The notes: generated by a model from the sequence alone, not told the origin. A stretch of 14,476 bases of DNA from Erysipelothrix sp. UBA3383 (GCA_002358955.1 DEPV01000020.1:1-14476); one strand, 5' to 3'. Counted from the stretch's first letter, positions 6,495 through 14,476 are shown. Numbers and translations are program-made.

Positions 6495-8360
6495 ATGAAA
6501 CAACTTAGAGTACTACTTTTAAGTGTGCTGATGGTTATCATTAGTATGGTGCCCACTCAAGCTCTTGAAAGTAATGATTATGACGTCTTTGGTGATACAT
6601 ACGATGTAGATATCACAGTGAAAGGCAATGGGCAGATTGAATATAATATTAATCTCGCGATCGATTTTAATGAACCGCGACAGGGAGTATATTTCAATGT
6701 GCCACAATCCCATCGCATGTCAATGAAACTTGCAAGTGGAGCGAGTGTTGATAAGGAATATTTCTTTCCAATTACAAACATCTCCTCATCACATAATATG
6801 AAAGTTTCTAAGGACCGTAAATGGGTGAATATACGTCTTGGTCAAGAAGGGCATTATCAAGAGGGTCGTGTTAATTATCAATTGCACTATACAATGAATA
6901 CCTATGATTTAGATCTTGAAGGACTACAAATGGTATATATTGATTTAATGCCCAATGGATTGGATTATCCGGTACGTCAATTGAACTATGTTGTTCGCTT
7001 TGATGAAGATGTTCAAGGGGATTATTTCATCTACCCACCCAGTGGTGAAGTACAAAAATTAAAATTGGATAATAATGAGATCCGTGGATCTTATGATTTT
7101 GATGGACTGCATGAAACGGTCACCTTAGAAGTTCCTTTAGAAAATAATTATTTTACCTTCCCAACCATCGATTACATTAAACCGGCATTGTTTTTAGGAT
7201 TGCTTGTAGCTGTAGTTGTTATTGGTATTTATTGGTTATTTGGACGTGATCCGATCGTTGTTGAAAGTGTTGAGTTTGCTCCCCCTGAAGGCATTAGTTC
7301 AGGAGAAGTGGGCTACATTTATCGAGGAATGGTCTTATCCAAAGATGTTGTATCCTTTATTGTATACTGGGCATCTAAAGGATATATAATAATCCATGAA
7401 GATAAGAAAAAAATCTCTCTTGAGAAAATTAAAGACTTACCACAAGGATGGAATGCAGAGGAAATGCGACTGTTCAATAAAATCTTTGAAAGTGGTGATC
7501 TTGTTACCATGAAGAGTTTAGAGAAGAAAGTAGGTCCGACAGTACAACACGTTCAGGCAGCAATTCCAAAACGATTTACTAAAAATAAAGCGATGCATGT
7601 GTTTGATCGAAAATCATCAATGATGAAAATTCTATCGGTCTTCTTAGTCTCATTGATTCCTGCCTTTATGGGATATGCGGTTGTACTGCTTAGAACATCT
7701 TATGTTGGCGATGCACGTGTGGGATTCTTTGTTGCTTATGGTGTATTCTTTATTATGTCATGCCTGGGTGCTGGATTATTAGCATTTGATCGTGTTTATA
7801 AAAAGAGCCATCGCGTTATTTATCTAATGGCAGTTCTTATACCAACATTCCTTATTGGTTTTGTACTTGCACTAATCTTTGGTTCAGCCGACAATGAACT
7901 AGTGGTCTTTTCCACATTGCTACTTTATAGTGTCAGTTTACTCTTTGTAGCAAACACCAGTCGTAGAACTCAACAGGGTGCAGACTGGGTAGGGCAAATC
8001 AGAGGTCTTAAACGCTTCATTGAAGTGGCAGAAAAAGATCGTCTTATTCAGCTTGTAGAAGAAACGCCTTATCTGTTCTATGACATTCTTCCTTATGCTT
8101 ATGTATTAGGAATTAGTGATGTCTGGATTAAACGTTTTGAAGGTATTACCTTGATGCAACCGGATTGGTATGTCAGTACATCTCCAAACCTTACAACTTA
8201 CCTTATGTTAAACAACCTCAATCGTTCGATGAATCGAATGAATACTTCAATTACTTCAATGCCTGCAAGTACAAGTTCAGGCGGAGGTAGTTTTGGAGGC
8301 GGCGGAGGCGGTGGATTCTCCGGCGGTGGTTTTGGTGGTGGTGGCGGCGGAAGCTGGTAA
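6495..8360 (+). CDS. DUF2207 family membrane protein with polyglycine C-terminus
   Basis: This 621-residue protein is predicted to sit in the cytoplasmic membrane. It has a signal peptide (residues 1-23, likely cleaved after TQA) and an extracellular DUF2207-type domain (about 30-220) with the typical YDVDITVKGNGQIEYN opening. A membrane helix follows (about 227-249), ending in the characteristic LFGRDP. Next is a cytoplasmic part with winged-helix-like sequence (about 285-370), about four more hydrophobic segments (378-398, 408-432, 440-463, 470-488), and a last soluble stretch. The final 26 residues (596-621) are almost all glycine with a few Phe and Ser, ending GSW. The start ATG has a GGTAGGTG binding site. 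The function of the family is unknown; pairing with lemA suggests a joint envelope role. Confidence 0.88.
   Translation: MKQLRVLLLSVLMVIISMVPTQALESNDYDVFGDTYDVDITVKGNGQIEYNINLAIDFNEPRQGVYFNVPQSHRMSMKLASGASVDKEYFFPITNISSSHNMKVSKDRKWVNIRLGQEGHYQEGRVNYQLHYTMNTYDLDLEGLQMVYIDLMPNGLDYPVRQLNYVVRFDEDVQGDYFIYPPSGEVQKLKLDNNEIRGSYDFDGLHETVTLEVPLENNYFTFPTIDYIKPALFLGLLVAVVVIGIYWLFGRDPIVVESVEFAPPEGISSGEVGYIYRGMVLSKDVVSFIVYWASKGYIIIHEDKKKISLEKIKDLPQGWNAEEMRLFNKIFESGDLVTMKSLEKKVGPTVQHVQAAIPKRFTKNKAMHVFDRKSSMMKILSVFLVSLIPAFMGYAVVLLRTSYVGDARVGFFVAYGVFFIMSCLGAGLLAFDRVYKKSHRVIYLMAVLIPTFLIGFVLALIFGSADNELVVFSTLLLYSVSLLFVANTSRRTQQGADWVGQIRGLKRFIEVAEKDRLIQLVEETPYLFYDILPYAYVLGISDVWIKRFEGITLMQPDWYVSTSPNLTTYLMLNNLNRSMNRMNTSITSMPASTSSGGGSFGGGGGGGFSGGGFGGGGGGSW
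8280..8357 (+). repeat. Glycine-codon low-complexity tract
   Basis: Twenty-six codons, mostly GGN, encode the polyglycine tail of the DUF2207 protein. The tract is G-rich and locally much higher in GC than the flanking DNA, and the coding strand carries several runs of G. It is prone to slippage. Confidence 0.75.
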
Positions 8361-8381
8361 TCACAAATCTATTAATAATTG

Positions 8382-8409
8382 AACCGATTACTCTATGTAG
8401 TCGGTTTTT
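8382..8409 (+). terminator. Intrinsic terminator after the DUF2207 gene
   Basis: AACCGATTAC (8382-8391) pairs with GTAGTCGGTT (8397-8406), ten pairs including one G-T, with a TCTAT loop and a following T run. It ends the lemA-DUF2207 unit. Confidence 0.85.
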
Positions 8410-8453
8410 CCATCAATTAGCACCAAAAGGGGAACAGTTTCATCATGAGTTTG

Positions 8454-8462
8454 TGTTAAAAT
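8454..8462 (+). promoter_or_regulatory. Possible extended -10 promoter for the ABC exporter genes
   Basis: TGTTAAAAT fits an extended -10 (TGn plus TAAAAT, 8457-8462) without a clear -35. Transcription would begin near 8469, immediately before the AAAGGCGG binding site of the first ABC gene. Confidence 0.3.
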
Positions 8463-8482
8463 ATTACAAAGGCGGTATTCGT

Positions 8483-10171
8483 ATGAAGGTATATTTCAAG
8501 GGTTATAAATTCAAGACAGCACTGGCAGTGTTTCTAAAATTTGTTGAAGCATGTTTTGAATTAATCTTGCCACTTTTAATGGTAAGTCTTATTAATGAAG
8601 GGATTTTTAAAAATAATCAGGCACATGTTTACTCCGTTGCCATCCAAATGGTGGTACTGACACTTGCTGGTTACTTAGCATCCATCACCTGTCAGTATTT
8701 TGCATCGGTGATTGCACAACGTGTTGGGGGTAAGATGCGCAGTGACTTGCTGTCTAAACTGATACATATGGACCAATCTGTACGTGATCAATATGATGAA
8801 GCATCATTAATCATGCGTGGAAGTAGTGATATCGATCGTATTATTGATATGATTGCTCGTACTATTCGACTTGCTGTAAGGGCACCGATGATTATCTTTG
8901 GGAGTGTTGTGGCGATGTATCTACTGGATCCACAACTCAGTAAAATTCTACTGGCAATGATTCCGGTTTTTGTGGTAGTGATTGCTTTGTTTATGTTTCT
9001 TTCGCTTAAATTTAATAAGTCGGTACAGAAACAATGGGATCAATTCAGTTATCAAGTTCGTGAATACCTGAGTGGAATCCGTATTATCTTTGCTTTTAAT
9101 AAAGCGGAAGATGTAACTCAAGATTTAAAACAACAAAACAAACGATTGAGTCGTGTGCAAAACTTGATGACAGGTGTTAATAGCATTTCTAGTCCATTGA
9201 TCACATTCATGATGAATACCTTGCTTATTTACTTAGTTTATTTGGGGGCGCTTAAAGTAGGCGATGGAAGCATGAACTCCAGTCAAATTCTTGCGCTGAT
9301 TAACTACTGTACTCAGATTGTATTAACACTGATTGTTTTTATGAATTTAGTCATGATTTTTTCCAAAGGCTATGCTTCTTGGCAGCGTGTGAGTGAAATC
9401 TTGTATCTGGATGGACGTTTTGATAAAGACGGTGTTGATACGCTTGAAGAGGGTGCCTTGGATTTGGTGTTTGAGAATGTGAGTTTCTCTTATCCACAAT
9501 CAAGACATCATGTACTTAATAATGTTTCGTTTTCGATTAATGCGGGTGAAACATTGGGGATTGTTGGTTTAACAGGCAGTGGGAAGTCAACACTCTTGAA
9601 ACTCATCAATCGTATGTATGATCCTCAAGAAGGTGTCATCAAAATGCAGAACAAAGCCATTGACCAGTACAATGTTGAGAATTTACGTCAGCATGTGGGG
9701 TATATTGCACAAAAACCACAATTCTTTGCAAATGACTTAAAGTCTGCAATCAGTATGGATGATACGGTGGATGTTGCTCATTATATAAAACTTGCTCAAG
9801 GGAAAGATATCTTGAATAAAGGTTTGGAAGCACCGATTACTAAAGGTGCAGGTAATTTCTCAGGGGGACAGCGTCAACGCATGAGTATTGCGCGTCAGTT
9901 GGCTAAAGATCCGGGTATCTTATTGTTTGATGATTCTTTCTCTGCACTGGATACCATTACAGATCGTAATTTAAGACAAGCATTGAATACCTTAGATCCC
10001 AAACCTACGACAGTGATCGTATCGCAAAGAACATCTACCATTATGGATGCTGATAACATCATCGTGCTTGAAAAAGGGAGTATTGTTGCCTTTGGTAGAC
10101 ATGAGGATTTATTACAATCCAGTTCCTACTATCAAAAAATTCATGCATTGAATTCTGAGGTGATCTCATGA
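8483..10171 (+). CDS. ABC exporter half-transporter, subunit with degenerate catalytic site
   Basis: This 562-residue subunit has an N-terminal six-helix membrane domain (about 1-310) fused to a nucleotide-binding domain. The Walker A motif is GLTGSGKS (362-369), the signature is FSGGQ (459-463) and Walker B is ILLFDD. The catalytic glutamate after Walker B is replaced by D484 (LLFDDSFSALD), and the switch histidine is replaced by Q515 (VSQRTS). This pattern is known from one half of heterodimeric exporters such as B. subtilis YheI/YheH (BmrCD) and TM287/288. The substrate cannot be read from the sequence; drugs, lipids or peptides are possible. The frame opens at GTG 8453, but ATG 8483 has an AAAGGCGG site 7 bases away. 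It overlaps the next subunit by 4 bases. Confidence 0.9.
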   Translation: MKVYFKGYKFKTALAVFLKFVEACFELILPLLMVSLINEGIFKNNQAHVYSVAIQMVVLTLAGYLASITCQYFASVIAQRVGGKMRSDLLSKLIHMDQSVRDQYDEASLIMRGSSDIDRIIDMIARTIRLAVRAPMIIFGSVVAMYLLDPQLSKILLAMIPVFVVVIALFMFLSLKFNKSVQKQWDQFSYQVREYLSGIRIIFAFNKAEDVTQDLKQQNKRLSRVQNLMTGVNSISSPLITFMMNTLLIYLVYLGALKVGDGSMNSSQILALINYCTQIVLTLIVFMNLVMIFSKGYASWQRVSEILYLDGRFDKDGVDTLEEGALDLVFENVSFSYPQSRHHVLNNVSFSINAGETLGIVGLTGSGKSTLLKLINRMYDPQEGVIKMQNKAIDQYNVENLRQHVGYIAQKPQFFANDLKSAISMDDTVDVAHYIKLAQGKDILNKGLEAPITKGAGNFSGGQRQRMSIARQLAKDPGILLFDDSFSALDTITDRNLRQALNTLDPKPTTVIVSQRTSTIMDADNIIVLEKGSIVAFGRHEDLLQSSSYYQKIHALNSEVIS

Positions 10172-11832
10172 AAAAATTCTATGGTTACATAACAATATCG
10201 TTATTTGCAGCACTGGGAGCCAGTGTCAGTCTTATTGCAACTCCATTCTTTTTAGGGAAGGCAATTGATGCAATGGGACATAATATGGATCTTGTGCTTG
10301 AAAATTTAGGCATCAGTCTTGCTATTTATGCTTTCTATTCACTGATGAGTTTTCTGGTTCAGATTACATCATCTCATGCAGGGATTTTATATACTCAAAT
10401 TCTTAAAGATCAATTGCTCAGTCGCATTGAGAAGGTATCTTTAAGTTATCTTGATACCAGTTCACACGGATATATTTTATCGGTTTTTACCAATGACACA
10501 CAGTTATTTCAGGAAGGACTTGTTCAATTAATAACCCAAGGATTCCAAGGGGTGTTTACGGTTATCATTGCAGCGGTGTTTATGTTTCAAATTGATGTCT
10601 CACTAACGCTGATTGTATTTATCAGTATTCCCATTGTGATGTTGAACTCTTATTTTGTTAATATCAGAGCTTCTAAGCTTTTTACAGTACAACAAGAAAA
10701 CAATGCAGTCTTGAATGATACCCTTACTCAAGTATTAGAAAATCATGAACTGATTCAAACTAATAATTTAGAAGGAGTGGCACAGGATTGGGTTAATCGT
10801 GATAATGATGCCTTGAATAAAATTGCTGAAAAAGCACAATTTATGGGTGCATTGATTAATCCGACAACGCGTCTTGTCAACAATATATCTTATATGATGA
10901 TTGGTCTTTTAGGAAGTTTTGTCGTTGTCGATAAGGGCATCAGTATTGGTGTTCTCACCAGTTTTATTTCATACAGTGTGATGTTTTCCAAACCAATGAA
11001 TGAAATGTCTGCTGTATTTGGTGATATATCACTGGGTAAAGTCGCTTTTGATCGCATTCGTAAACAACTTAAAATGCCACTTCAAATAGATACAGACCAT
11101 CATGTTGGCTTAAAAGGGGAAACCATCACGATGAAAGGTGTGCATTTTTCATACAACAACTCCATTCCTGCAATTACAGACTTGGATCTGAATATCAAAC
11201 CCTTAAGTAAGGTGGCGATTGTAGGCCCGACAGGAAGTGGTAAAAGTACACTGATTAATTTACTCTTGCGTTTTTATGACATTAATCAAGGGGAGTTTAG
11301 AGTGGATGGAATGAATGTATCGTCCATGTCATCACAATCCGTTCGGGAAGTGATGGGTGTGGTTCTTCAAGAGCCGTGGCTGTTTAAAGGAAGCATCCTT
11401 GAGAACTTAAAATTTGGTAATGCTGATGCAAGCTATGAACAAGTTGAATTTATGGCCCAACAAGTGGGTGCAGCAGATTTCATCAACAGTTTACACGATG
11501 GTTATGACTCCATTATTGGTGAAATTAACCTAAGTCAGGGTCAAAAACAAATGTTAACTATAGTGCGTGCTCTTCTAAGTGATGCACCGGTATTACTTCT
11601 GGATGAAGCAACTTCAAACATTGATATTGTGTCTGAGAAAATCATTCAACAAACACTGCAAGATATGATGGAAACACACACCTCGTTCTTTGTTGCACAC
11701 AGACTTCAAACCGTTGTAGATTCTGATTTAATCTTAGTAATGAAAGAAGGGGTTCTAGTTGAGCAAGGAACCCATGATGCCCTGATGAAAGCCGATGGAT
11801 TTTATGCTCAACTTTATCAAGCACAGTTCTAA
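10168..11832 (+). CDS. ABC exporter half-transporter, subunit with intact catalytic glutamate
   Basis: This 554-residue partner again joins a six-helix membrane domain (about 1-310) to a nucleotide-binding domain. Walker A is GPTGSGKS (353-360). Walker B LLLDE has the catalytic glutamate E480, and the switch histidine H511 is present (VAHRLQ). The signature, however, is LSQGQ (455-459) instead of LSGGQ. With the upstream subunit this gives one competent ATP site, built from this subunit's Walker motifs plus the partner's FSGGQ, and one degenerate site, as in BmrCD-type exporters. The start overlaps the upstream stop as ATGA, with GAGGTGA ahead of it, so the two are translationally coupled for equal production. 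No convincing terminator follows. Substrate unknown. Confidence 0.9.
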   Translation: MKKFYGYITISLFAALGASVSLIATPFFLGKAIDAMGHNMDLVLENLGISLAIYAFYSLMSFLVQITSSHAGILYTQILKDQLLSRIEKVSLSYLDTSSHGYILSVFTNDTQLFQEGLVQLITQGFQGVFTVIIAAVFMFQIDVSLTLIVFISIPIVMLNSYFVNIRASKLFTVQQENNAVLNDTLTQVLENHELIQTNNLEGVAQDWVNRDNDALNKIAEKAQFMGALINPTTRLVNNISYMMIGLLGSFVVVDKGISIGVLTSFISYSVMFSKPMNEMSAVFGDISLGKVAFDRIRKQLKMPLQIDTDHHVGLKGETITMKGVHFSYNNSIPAITDLDLNIKPLSKVAIVGPTGSGKSTLINLLLRFYDINQGEFRVDGMNVSSMSSQSVREVMGVVLQEPWLFKGSILENLKFGNADASYEQVEFMAQQVGAADFINSLHDGYDSIIGEINLSQGQKQMLTIVRALLSDAPVLLLDEATSNIDIVSEKIIQQTLQDMMETHTSFFVAHRLQTVVDSDLILVMKEGVLVEQGTHDALMKADGFYAQLYQAQF

Positions 11833-11883
11833 TTAACGCAATTTCTGTGAAAGTTAATATCGATATGGAAGCGTGCTTTTCTG

Positions 11884-11892
11884 TGATATAAT
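11884..11892 (+). promoter_or_regulatory. Predicted extended -10 promoter of cdaA-cdaR-glmM
   Basis: TGATATAAT is a consensus extended -10 (TATAAT at 11887-11892). No good -35 is seen. The start near 11899 would leave a short leader with the AGGAGG site. A 9-base direct repeat TTTCTGTGA lies at 11842-11850 and 11878-11886, the second copy touching the -10. Confidence 0.55.
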
Positions 11893-11915
11893 TATTAAAG
11901 AATTAGGAGGTCACT

Positions 11916-13019
11916 ATGCCACAACCTTTATTTACACTCAACTCAATATTAAGAGTTCTTAAAGTCATTGTTGATTTTTCAATTATTTGGTTGACTGTTT
12001 ATTATGTATTAAAAATTGTTCGTAATAATTCGCGAACTGTTCAAATTTTCAAAGGAATTATATTTATTATTGCGGTATGGTATTTGTCCCGTATTATGGG
12101 CTTTATGACATTGAAAGCATTGTTGGACTTTGTTGTTAACAATTCATTCTTAGTCTTAATTATTATATTCGCACCGGAAATTCGAAGCATGTTAGAGCGT
12201 TTGGGGAAAACATCTGTGTTTACACCTATCCACTCATTAAGTGGGGATCAAAAAGAGAATCTTGTTGATCAGCTTGTAGGTGCTGTTGATAACTTATCAA
12301 AAAGCAGTACAGGGGCTTTAATTTCACTGGAACAAGGGTCCTCATTACTGGACTACATTAAAACCGGAACACCGATTAACTCCATTGTTACAGAAGAGTT
12401 ATTAAGTTCTATTTTTGTAACGTCTACACCACTGCATGATGGGGCAGTTATTATTCAAGGGGACCGCATTGCATGTGCATCAGCGTATTTCCCTCCAACT
12501 AACCTTGATTCGCCATCATCCTATGGAGCACGACACCGTGCTGCAATTGGTATTTCAGAGATTACCGATTCAGTTACCATTGTTGTATCTGAAGAGACAG
12601 GACGTATCTCGATTGCAGAAAATGGGAAGTTGCGTGAGGTGGATGTTAATGCACTGCGTGATTTCTTAAATCAATTGATCATTGATACTGAGAGTCATGT
12701 TTCTCAAGCCATTGGAACTAAGAAGCAAAGACGCTTGTCTTTATCACGTTTGGGTGGTGCATCCGATCCAATTAAAATTGAGAAGTTACAAGAAGATCCA
12801 CTTGTAAGCAAAGAAGAAAAAGAATCCAGTTTCAAATCCATCTTCAACCGTAAACCCAAAAATGTGGAAGCTACGGATGATAAGAATGAAACGGAAGAAA
12901 CAGAAGATGAAGCAAAACCGTTTGTTGCTTCTGTTGATTTAGAAAAAGATATTTTAGATGATGATATGTTCAGTAGTGAAATCGTAGACAGGAGTGATGA
13001 CAATGAAGAAACAAAATAA
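11916..13019 (+). CDS. cdaA: Diadenylate cyclase CdaA (c-di-AMP synthase)
   Basis: CdaA condenses two ATP into the second messenger c-di-AMP, which controls potassium and osmolyte balance and cell-wall homeostasis. The 367-residue protein has three N-terminal membrane helices (about 13-32, 42-62, 66-86) and a cytoplasmic DAC domain (about 100-258) with both catalytic motifs: DGA (175-177) and RHR (206-208, in YGARHRAAIG). The B. subtilis enzyme is about 273 residues; here about 100 further residues (268-367) form a charged tail that starts basic (KKQRR) and becomes strongly acidic. The binding site TAGGAGG is near consensus. The gene overlaps cdaR by 17 bases and precedes glmM, the classic order. 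Identity is firm; the tail's role is unknown. Confidence 0.96.
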   Translation: MPQPLFTLNSILRVLKVIVDFSIIWLTVYYVLKIVRNNSRTVQIFKGIIFIIAVWYLSRIMGFMTLKALLDFVVNNSFLVLIIIFAPEIRSMLERLGKTSVFTPIHSLSGDQKENLVDQLVGAVDNLSKSSTGALISLEQGSSLLDYIKTGTPINSIVTEELLSSIFVTSTPLHDGAVIIQGDRIACASAYFPPTNLDSPSSYGARHRAAIGISEITDSVTIVVSEETGRISIAENGKLREVDVNALRDFLNQLIIDTESHVSQAIGTKKQRRLSLSRLGGASDPIKIEKLQEDPLVSKEEKESSFKSIFNRKPKNVEATDDKNETEETEDEAKPFVASVDLEKDILDDDMFSSEIVDRSDDNEETK

Positions 13020-14370
13020 TCACGATGTAGATGATAAAGTTGAACTGGCTCAGTTAATTGCTGAGAAAAGTGAAAAGCTATCGAAGCGATATGAAGCGGC
13101 AGGTTCATTCATTGAACGCTTCATGAAACGAATCAGTGCGTTCTTTGATCGTGTCTTATTTGATCGTAAACACGGTTTATTCGTTTCTTTTGCCATTACA
13201 CTATTAGTGTATCTAGCTTTCAACCAAGGGGGTGCAACTGCAGTCAGCAGTTTTGCCCATGAAATTCCTAAAGTTAAAGTTAATGTCAATTATAACAGTG
13301 AGATTTTTGAAGTTAGTGGGTATGATGAAACAGTAGCTCTAACACTTGTTGGAGATTATTCTGATGTTTCAATGGTGAACCCACAGGGTGATTTTAATGT
13401 TGAGCTGGATCTGCGTGGTTATGGTGAAGGAACACACCAAGTTAAATATAAGGTTAACAGTATTTCCAATCGTGTTCGTGCAACCATTAATCCTGCTACA
13501 GCAACAGTTACCATTTCAACCAAAGAAGCTAAAGTAGTGCAATTAAGTCATGACTTCATCAACCTTGATAAACTGGGATCACAGTATGTTCTTAGCGATC
13601 CTGAGTTAAGTCAGCGTGATGTTACCATTCGTGCCTCAAAACAAGGGCTTGAAGATGTAGCCTTTGTTCGTGCTTTAATTGATGTTGCTAATAAAACAGA
13701 AACCTTTGAAACAGATGCTACGGTAGTGGCTTACAACGCTAAAGGGGAGATGTTGAAAAATGTTGACATCATTCCATCCACGGTAAGTGTGAAGGTAGAG
13801 ATATCATCACCCAACAAAACAGTACCGATTAAACCGGTATTTGAAGGTGTGTTGCCTGATGATAAGGCGGTATCATCCTTAACGATGAACCATGAAGCAA
13901 TGACCATCTACGGTCCTCAATCCGTCCTTGATAAGATTGATGAAATTGTCATTCCAATTAAGGCATCAGAAGTCAGTGGTGATACCAGTTTTGTTCAAAA
14001 CATAGTACTGCCTTCAGGAGTGCGTCATGGTACAGTATCAAAAGTATCCATGGATATTAAATTGGCAGAAGGGACATCACGTACCTATAAAATTCCAATT
14101 AACTATCGCTATAATGTGAATAACTTGTCGGTTGCACTGACCGATCAGCAAGAACCCTTTACAACCATTGAAGTCTTTGGTACTGAAGAGAACTTAAGTG
14201 ATGAACAATTCATCATTGATCGTGTGCTTGTGTATATTGACCTTCGCGATGCGGAGGTGGGTGAATCTCAAGAGTTTACACTTTTTGTAGATTATGTGGA
14301 TCCAAAGAGTTATTTATACCGCATCAAACCGGTAGAAGAAACGAAATTATTTAATATTATTAAACAGTAA
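13003..14370 (+). CDS. cdaR: CdaA regulatory protein CdaR (YbbR-domain protein)
   Basis: CdaR is a membrane-anchored protein with extracytoplasmic YbbR domains that binds and modulates CdaA. The 455-residue product has a polar, probably helical N-terminal segment (1-57), one membrane helix (about 59-73), and then a long beta-rich extracellular region that divides into roughly four YbbR-like repeats (approximately 85-165, 165-250, 255-345, 350-445). In B. subtilis the membrane helix lies within the first 30 residues, so about 50 cytoplasmic residues are extra here. Three starts compete: GTG 12994, ATG 12997 and ATG 13003. The AGGAG at 12990-12994 is correctly spaced (8 bases) only for ATG 13003. 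The reading frame overlaps the end of cdaA, implying coupling. Confidence 0.92.
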   Translation: MKKQNNHDVDDKVELAQLIAEKSEKLSKRYEAAGSFIERFMKRISAFFDRVLFDRKHGLFVSFAITLLVYLAFNQGGATAVSSFAHEIPKVKVNVNYNSEIFEVSGYDETVALTLVGDYSDVSMVNPQGDFNVELDLRGYGEGTHQVKYKVNSISNRVRATINPATATVTISTKEAKVVQLSHDFINLDKLGSQYVLSDPELSQRDVTIRASKQGLEDVAFVRALIDVANKTETFETDATVVAYNAKGEMLKNVDIIPSTVSVKVEISSPNKTVPIKPVFEGVLPDDKAVSSLTMNHEAMTIYGPQSVLDKIDEIVIPIKASEVSGDTSFVQNIVLPSGVRHGTVSKVSMDIKLAEGTSRTYKIPINYRYNVNNLSVALTDQQEPFTTIEVFGTEENLSDEQFIIDRVLVYIDLRDAEVGESQEFTLFVDYVDPKSYLYRIKPVEETKLFNIIKQ

Positions 14371-14401
14371 TACCATGTTTTTTTAGGAAGAGGTTTTTGT
14401 A

Positions 14402-14476
14402 ATGAGTAGATATTTTGGTACAGATGGCATTCGTGGGGAAGCTAATAAAACACTGACCCTTGAAATAGCTCTGAAA
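14402..14476 (+). CDS. glmM: Phosphoglucosamine mutase GlmM (5' part only)
   Basis: GlmM converts glucosamine-6-phosphate to glucosamine-1-phosphate, a step towards UDP-N-acetylglucosamine and peptidoglycan. Only the first 25 codons are present before the window ends. They begin MSRYFGTDGIRGEAN, the hallmark N-terminus of bacterial GlmM; the catalytic serine lies beyond the window. AGGAAGAGG (14385-14393) is 8 bases before the ATG. The position directly after cdaA-cdaR is the conserved Bacillota arrangement; in several species GlmM binds CdaA and lowers its activity. Confidence 0.93.
   Translation, partial: MSRYFGTDGIRGEANKTLTLEIALK

Noticed and set aside
8453..8482. GTG start for the first ABC subunit
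   Set aside because: No binding site is at a suitable distance from GTG 8453, and the -10-like TAAAAT lies within this stretch; ATG 8483 has AAAGGCGG.
11832..11858. Terminator after the second ABC gene
   Set aside because: ATTAAC and GTTAAT give only a six-pair AT-rich stem with a 15-base loop and no T run, too weak to call.
12704..13108. Minus-strand open frame across the cdaA-cdaR junction
   Set aside because: It mirrors the Glu/Asp/Ser-rich codons of the cdaA tail, shows Ser/Leu-rich low complexity and has no family resemblance.

Overview
The window looks like a stretch of core chromosome from a low-GC Gram-positive bacterium (Bacillota). The basis is AT-rich DNA, AGGAGG-type ribosome binding sites, TATAAT/extended -10 promoters, short hairpin-plus-T terminators, and two gene orders typical of that phylum: secG-rnr-smpB and cdaA-cdaR-glmM. 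The protein style fits an Erysipelotrichia-like lineage, but that is an impression and not a demonstrated placement. No phage, transposon, CRISPR, tRNA or rRNA sequence was seen. No intergenic gap exceeds 300 bases.

Layout. On the minus strand, 10-2337 is the oxygen-sensitive class III ribonucleotide reductase nrdD. Divergent from it is a 68-residue Cro/C1-type HTH regulator (2529-2735). Then comes secG (2910-3134), the exoribonuclease gene rnr (3163-5394) and smpB (5369-5815), which overlaps the end of rnr. A terminator closes this block. The next block is lemA (5906-6457) and a DUF2207 membrane protein with a polyglycine tail (6495-8360), with a hairpin terminator after each gene. Two ABC half-transporters follow (8483-10171 and 10168-11832), overlapping by 4 bases; their complementary degenerate motifs mark them as a heterodimeric exporter. 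Last come cdaA (11916-13019), cdaR (13003-14370) and the first 25 codons of glmM (14402 onward).

How the genes work together. NrdD makes deoxyribonucleotides without oxygen. SecG belongs to the protein-export channel. RNase R and SmpB act together in trans-translation and decay of faulty mRNA, and the Arg-rich tail of this RNase R is a plausible contact surface for that machinery. CdaA makes c-di-AMP, CdaR modulates it at the membrane, and GlmM supplies glucosamine-1-phosphate for the cell wall; in other Bacillota these three proteins form a complex.

I found no convincing undescribed system. The best leads are modest: long extra cytoplasmic tails on both CdaA and CdaR, a terminator directly in front of an rnr start with no Shine-Dalgarno, the pentapeptide-repeat tail on RNase R, and an apparent three-cysteine zinc site in NrdD. 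Several starts were moved from the longest possible ORF to an internal ATG with a proper ribosome binding site (HTH gene, smpB, lemA, first ABC gene, cdaR).
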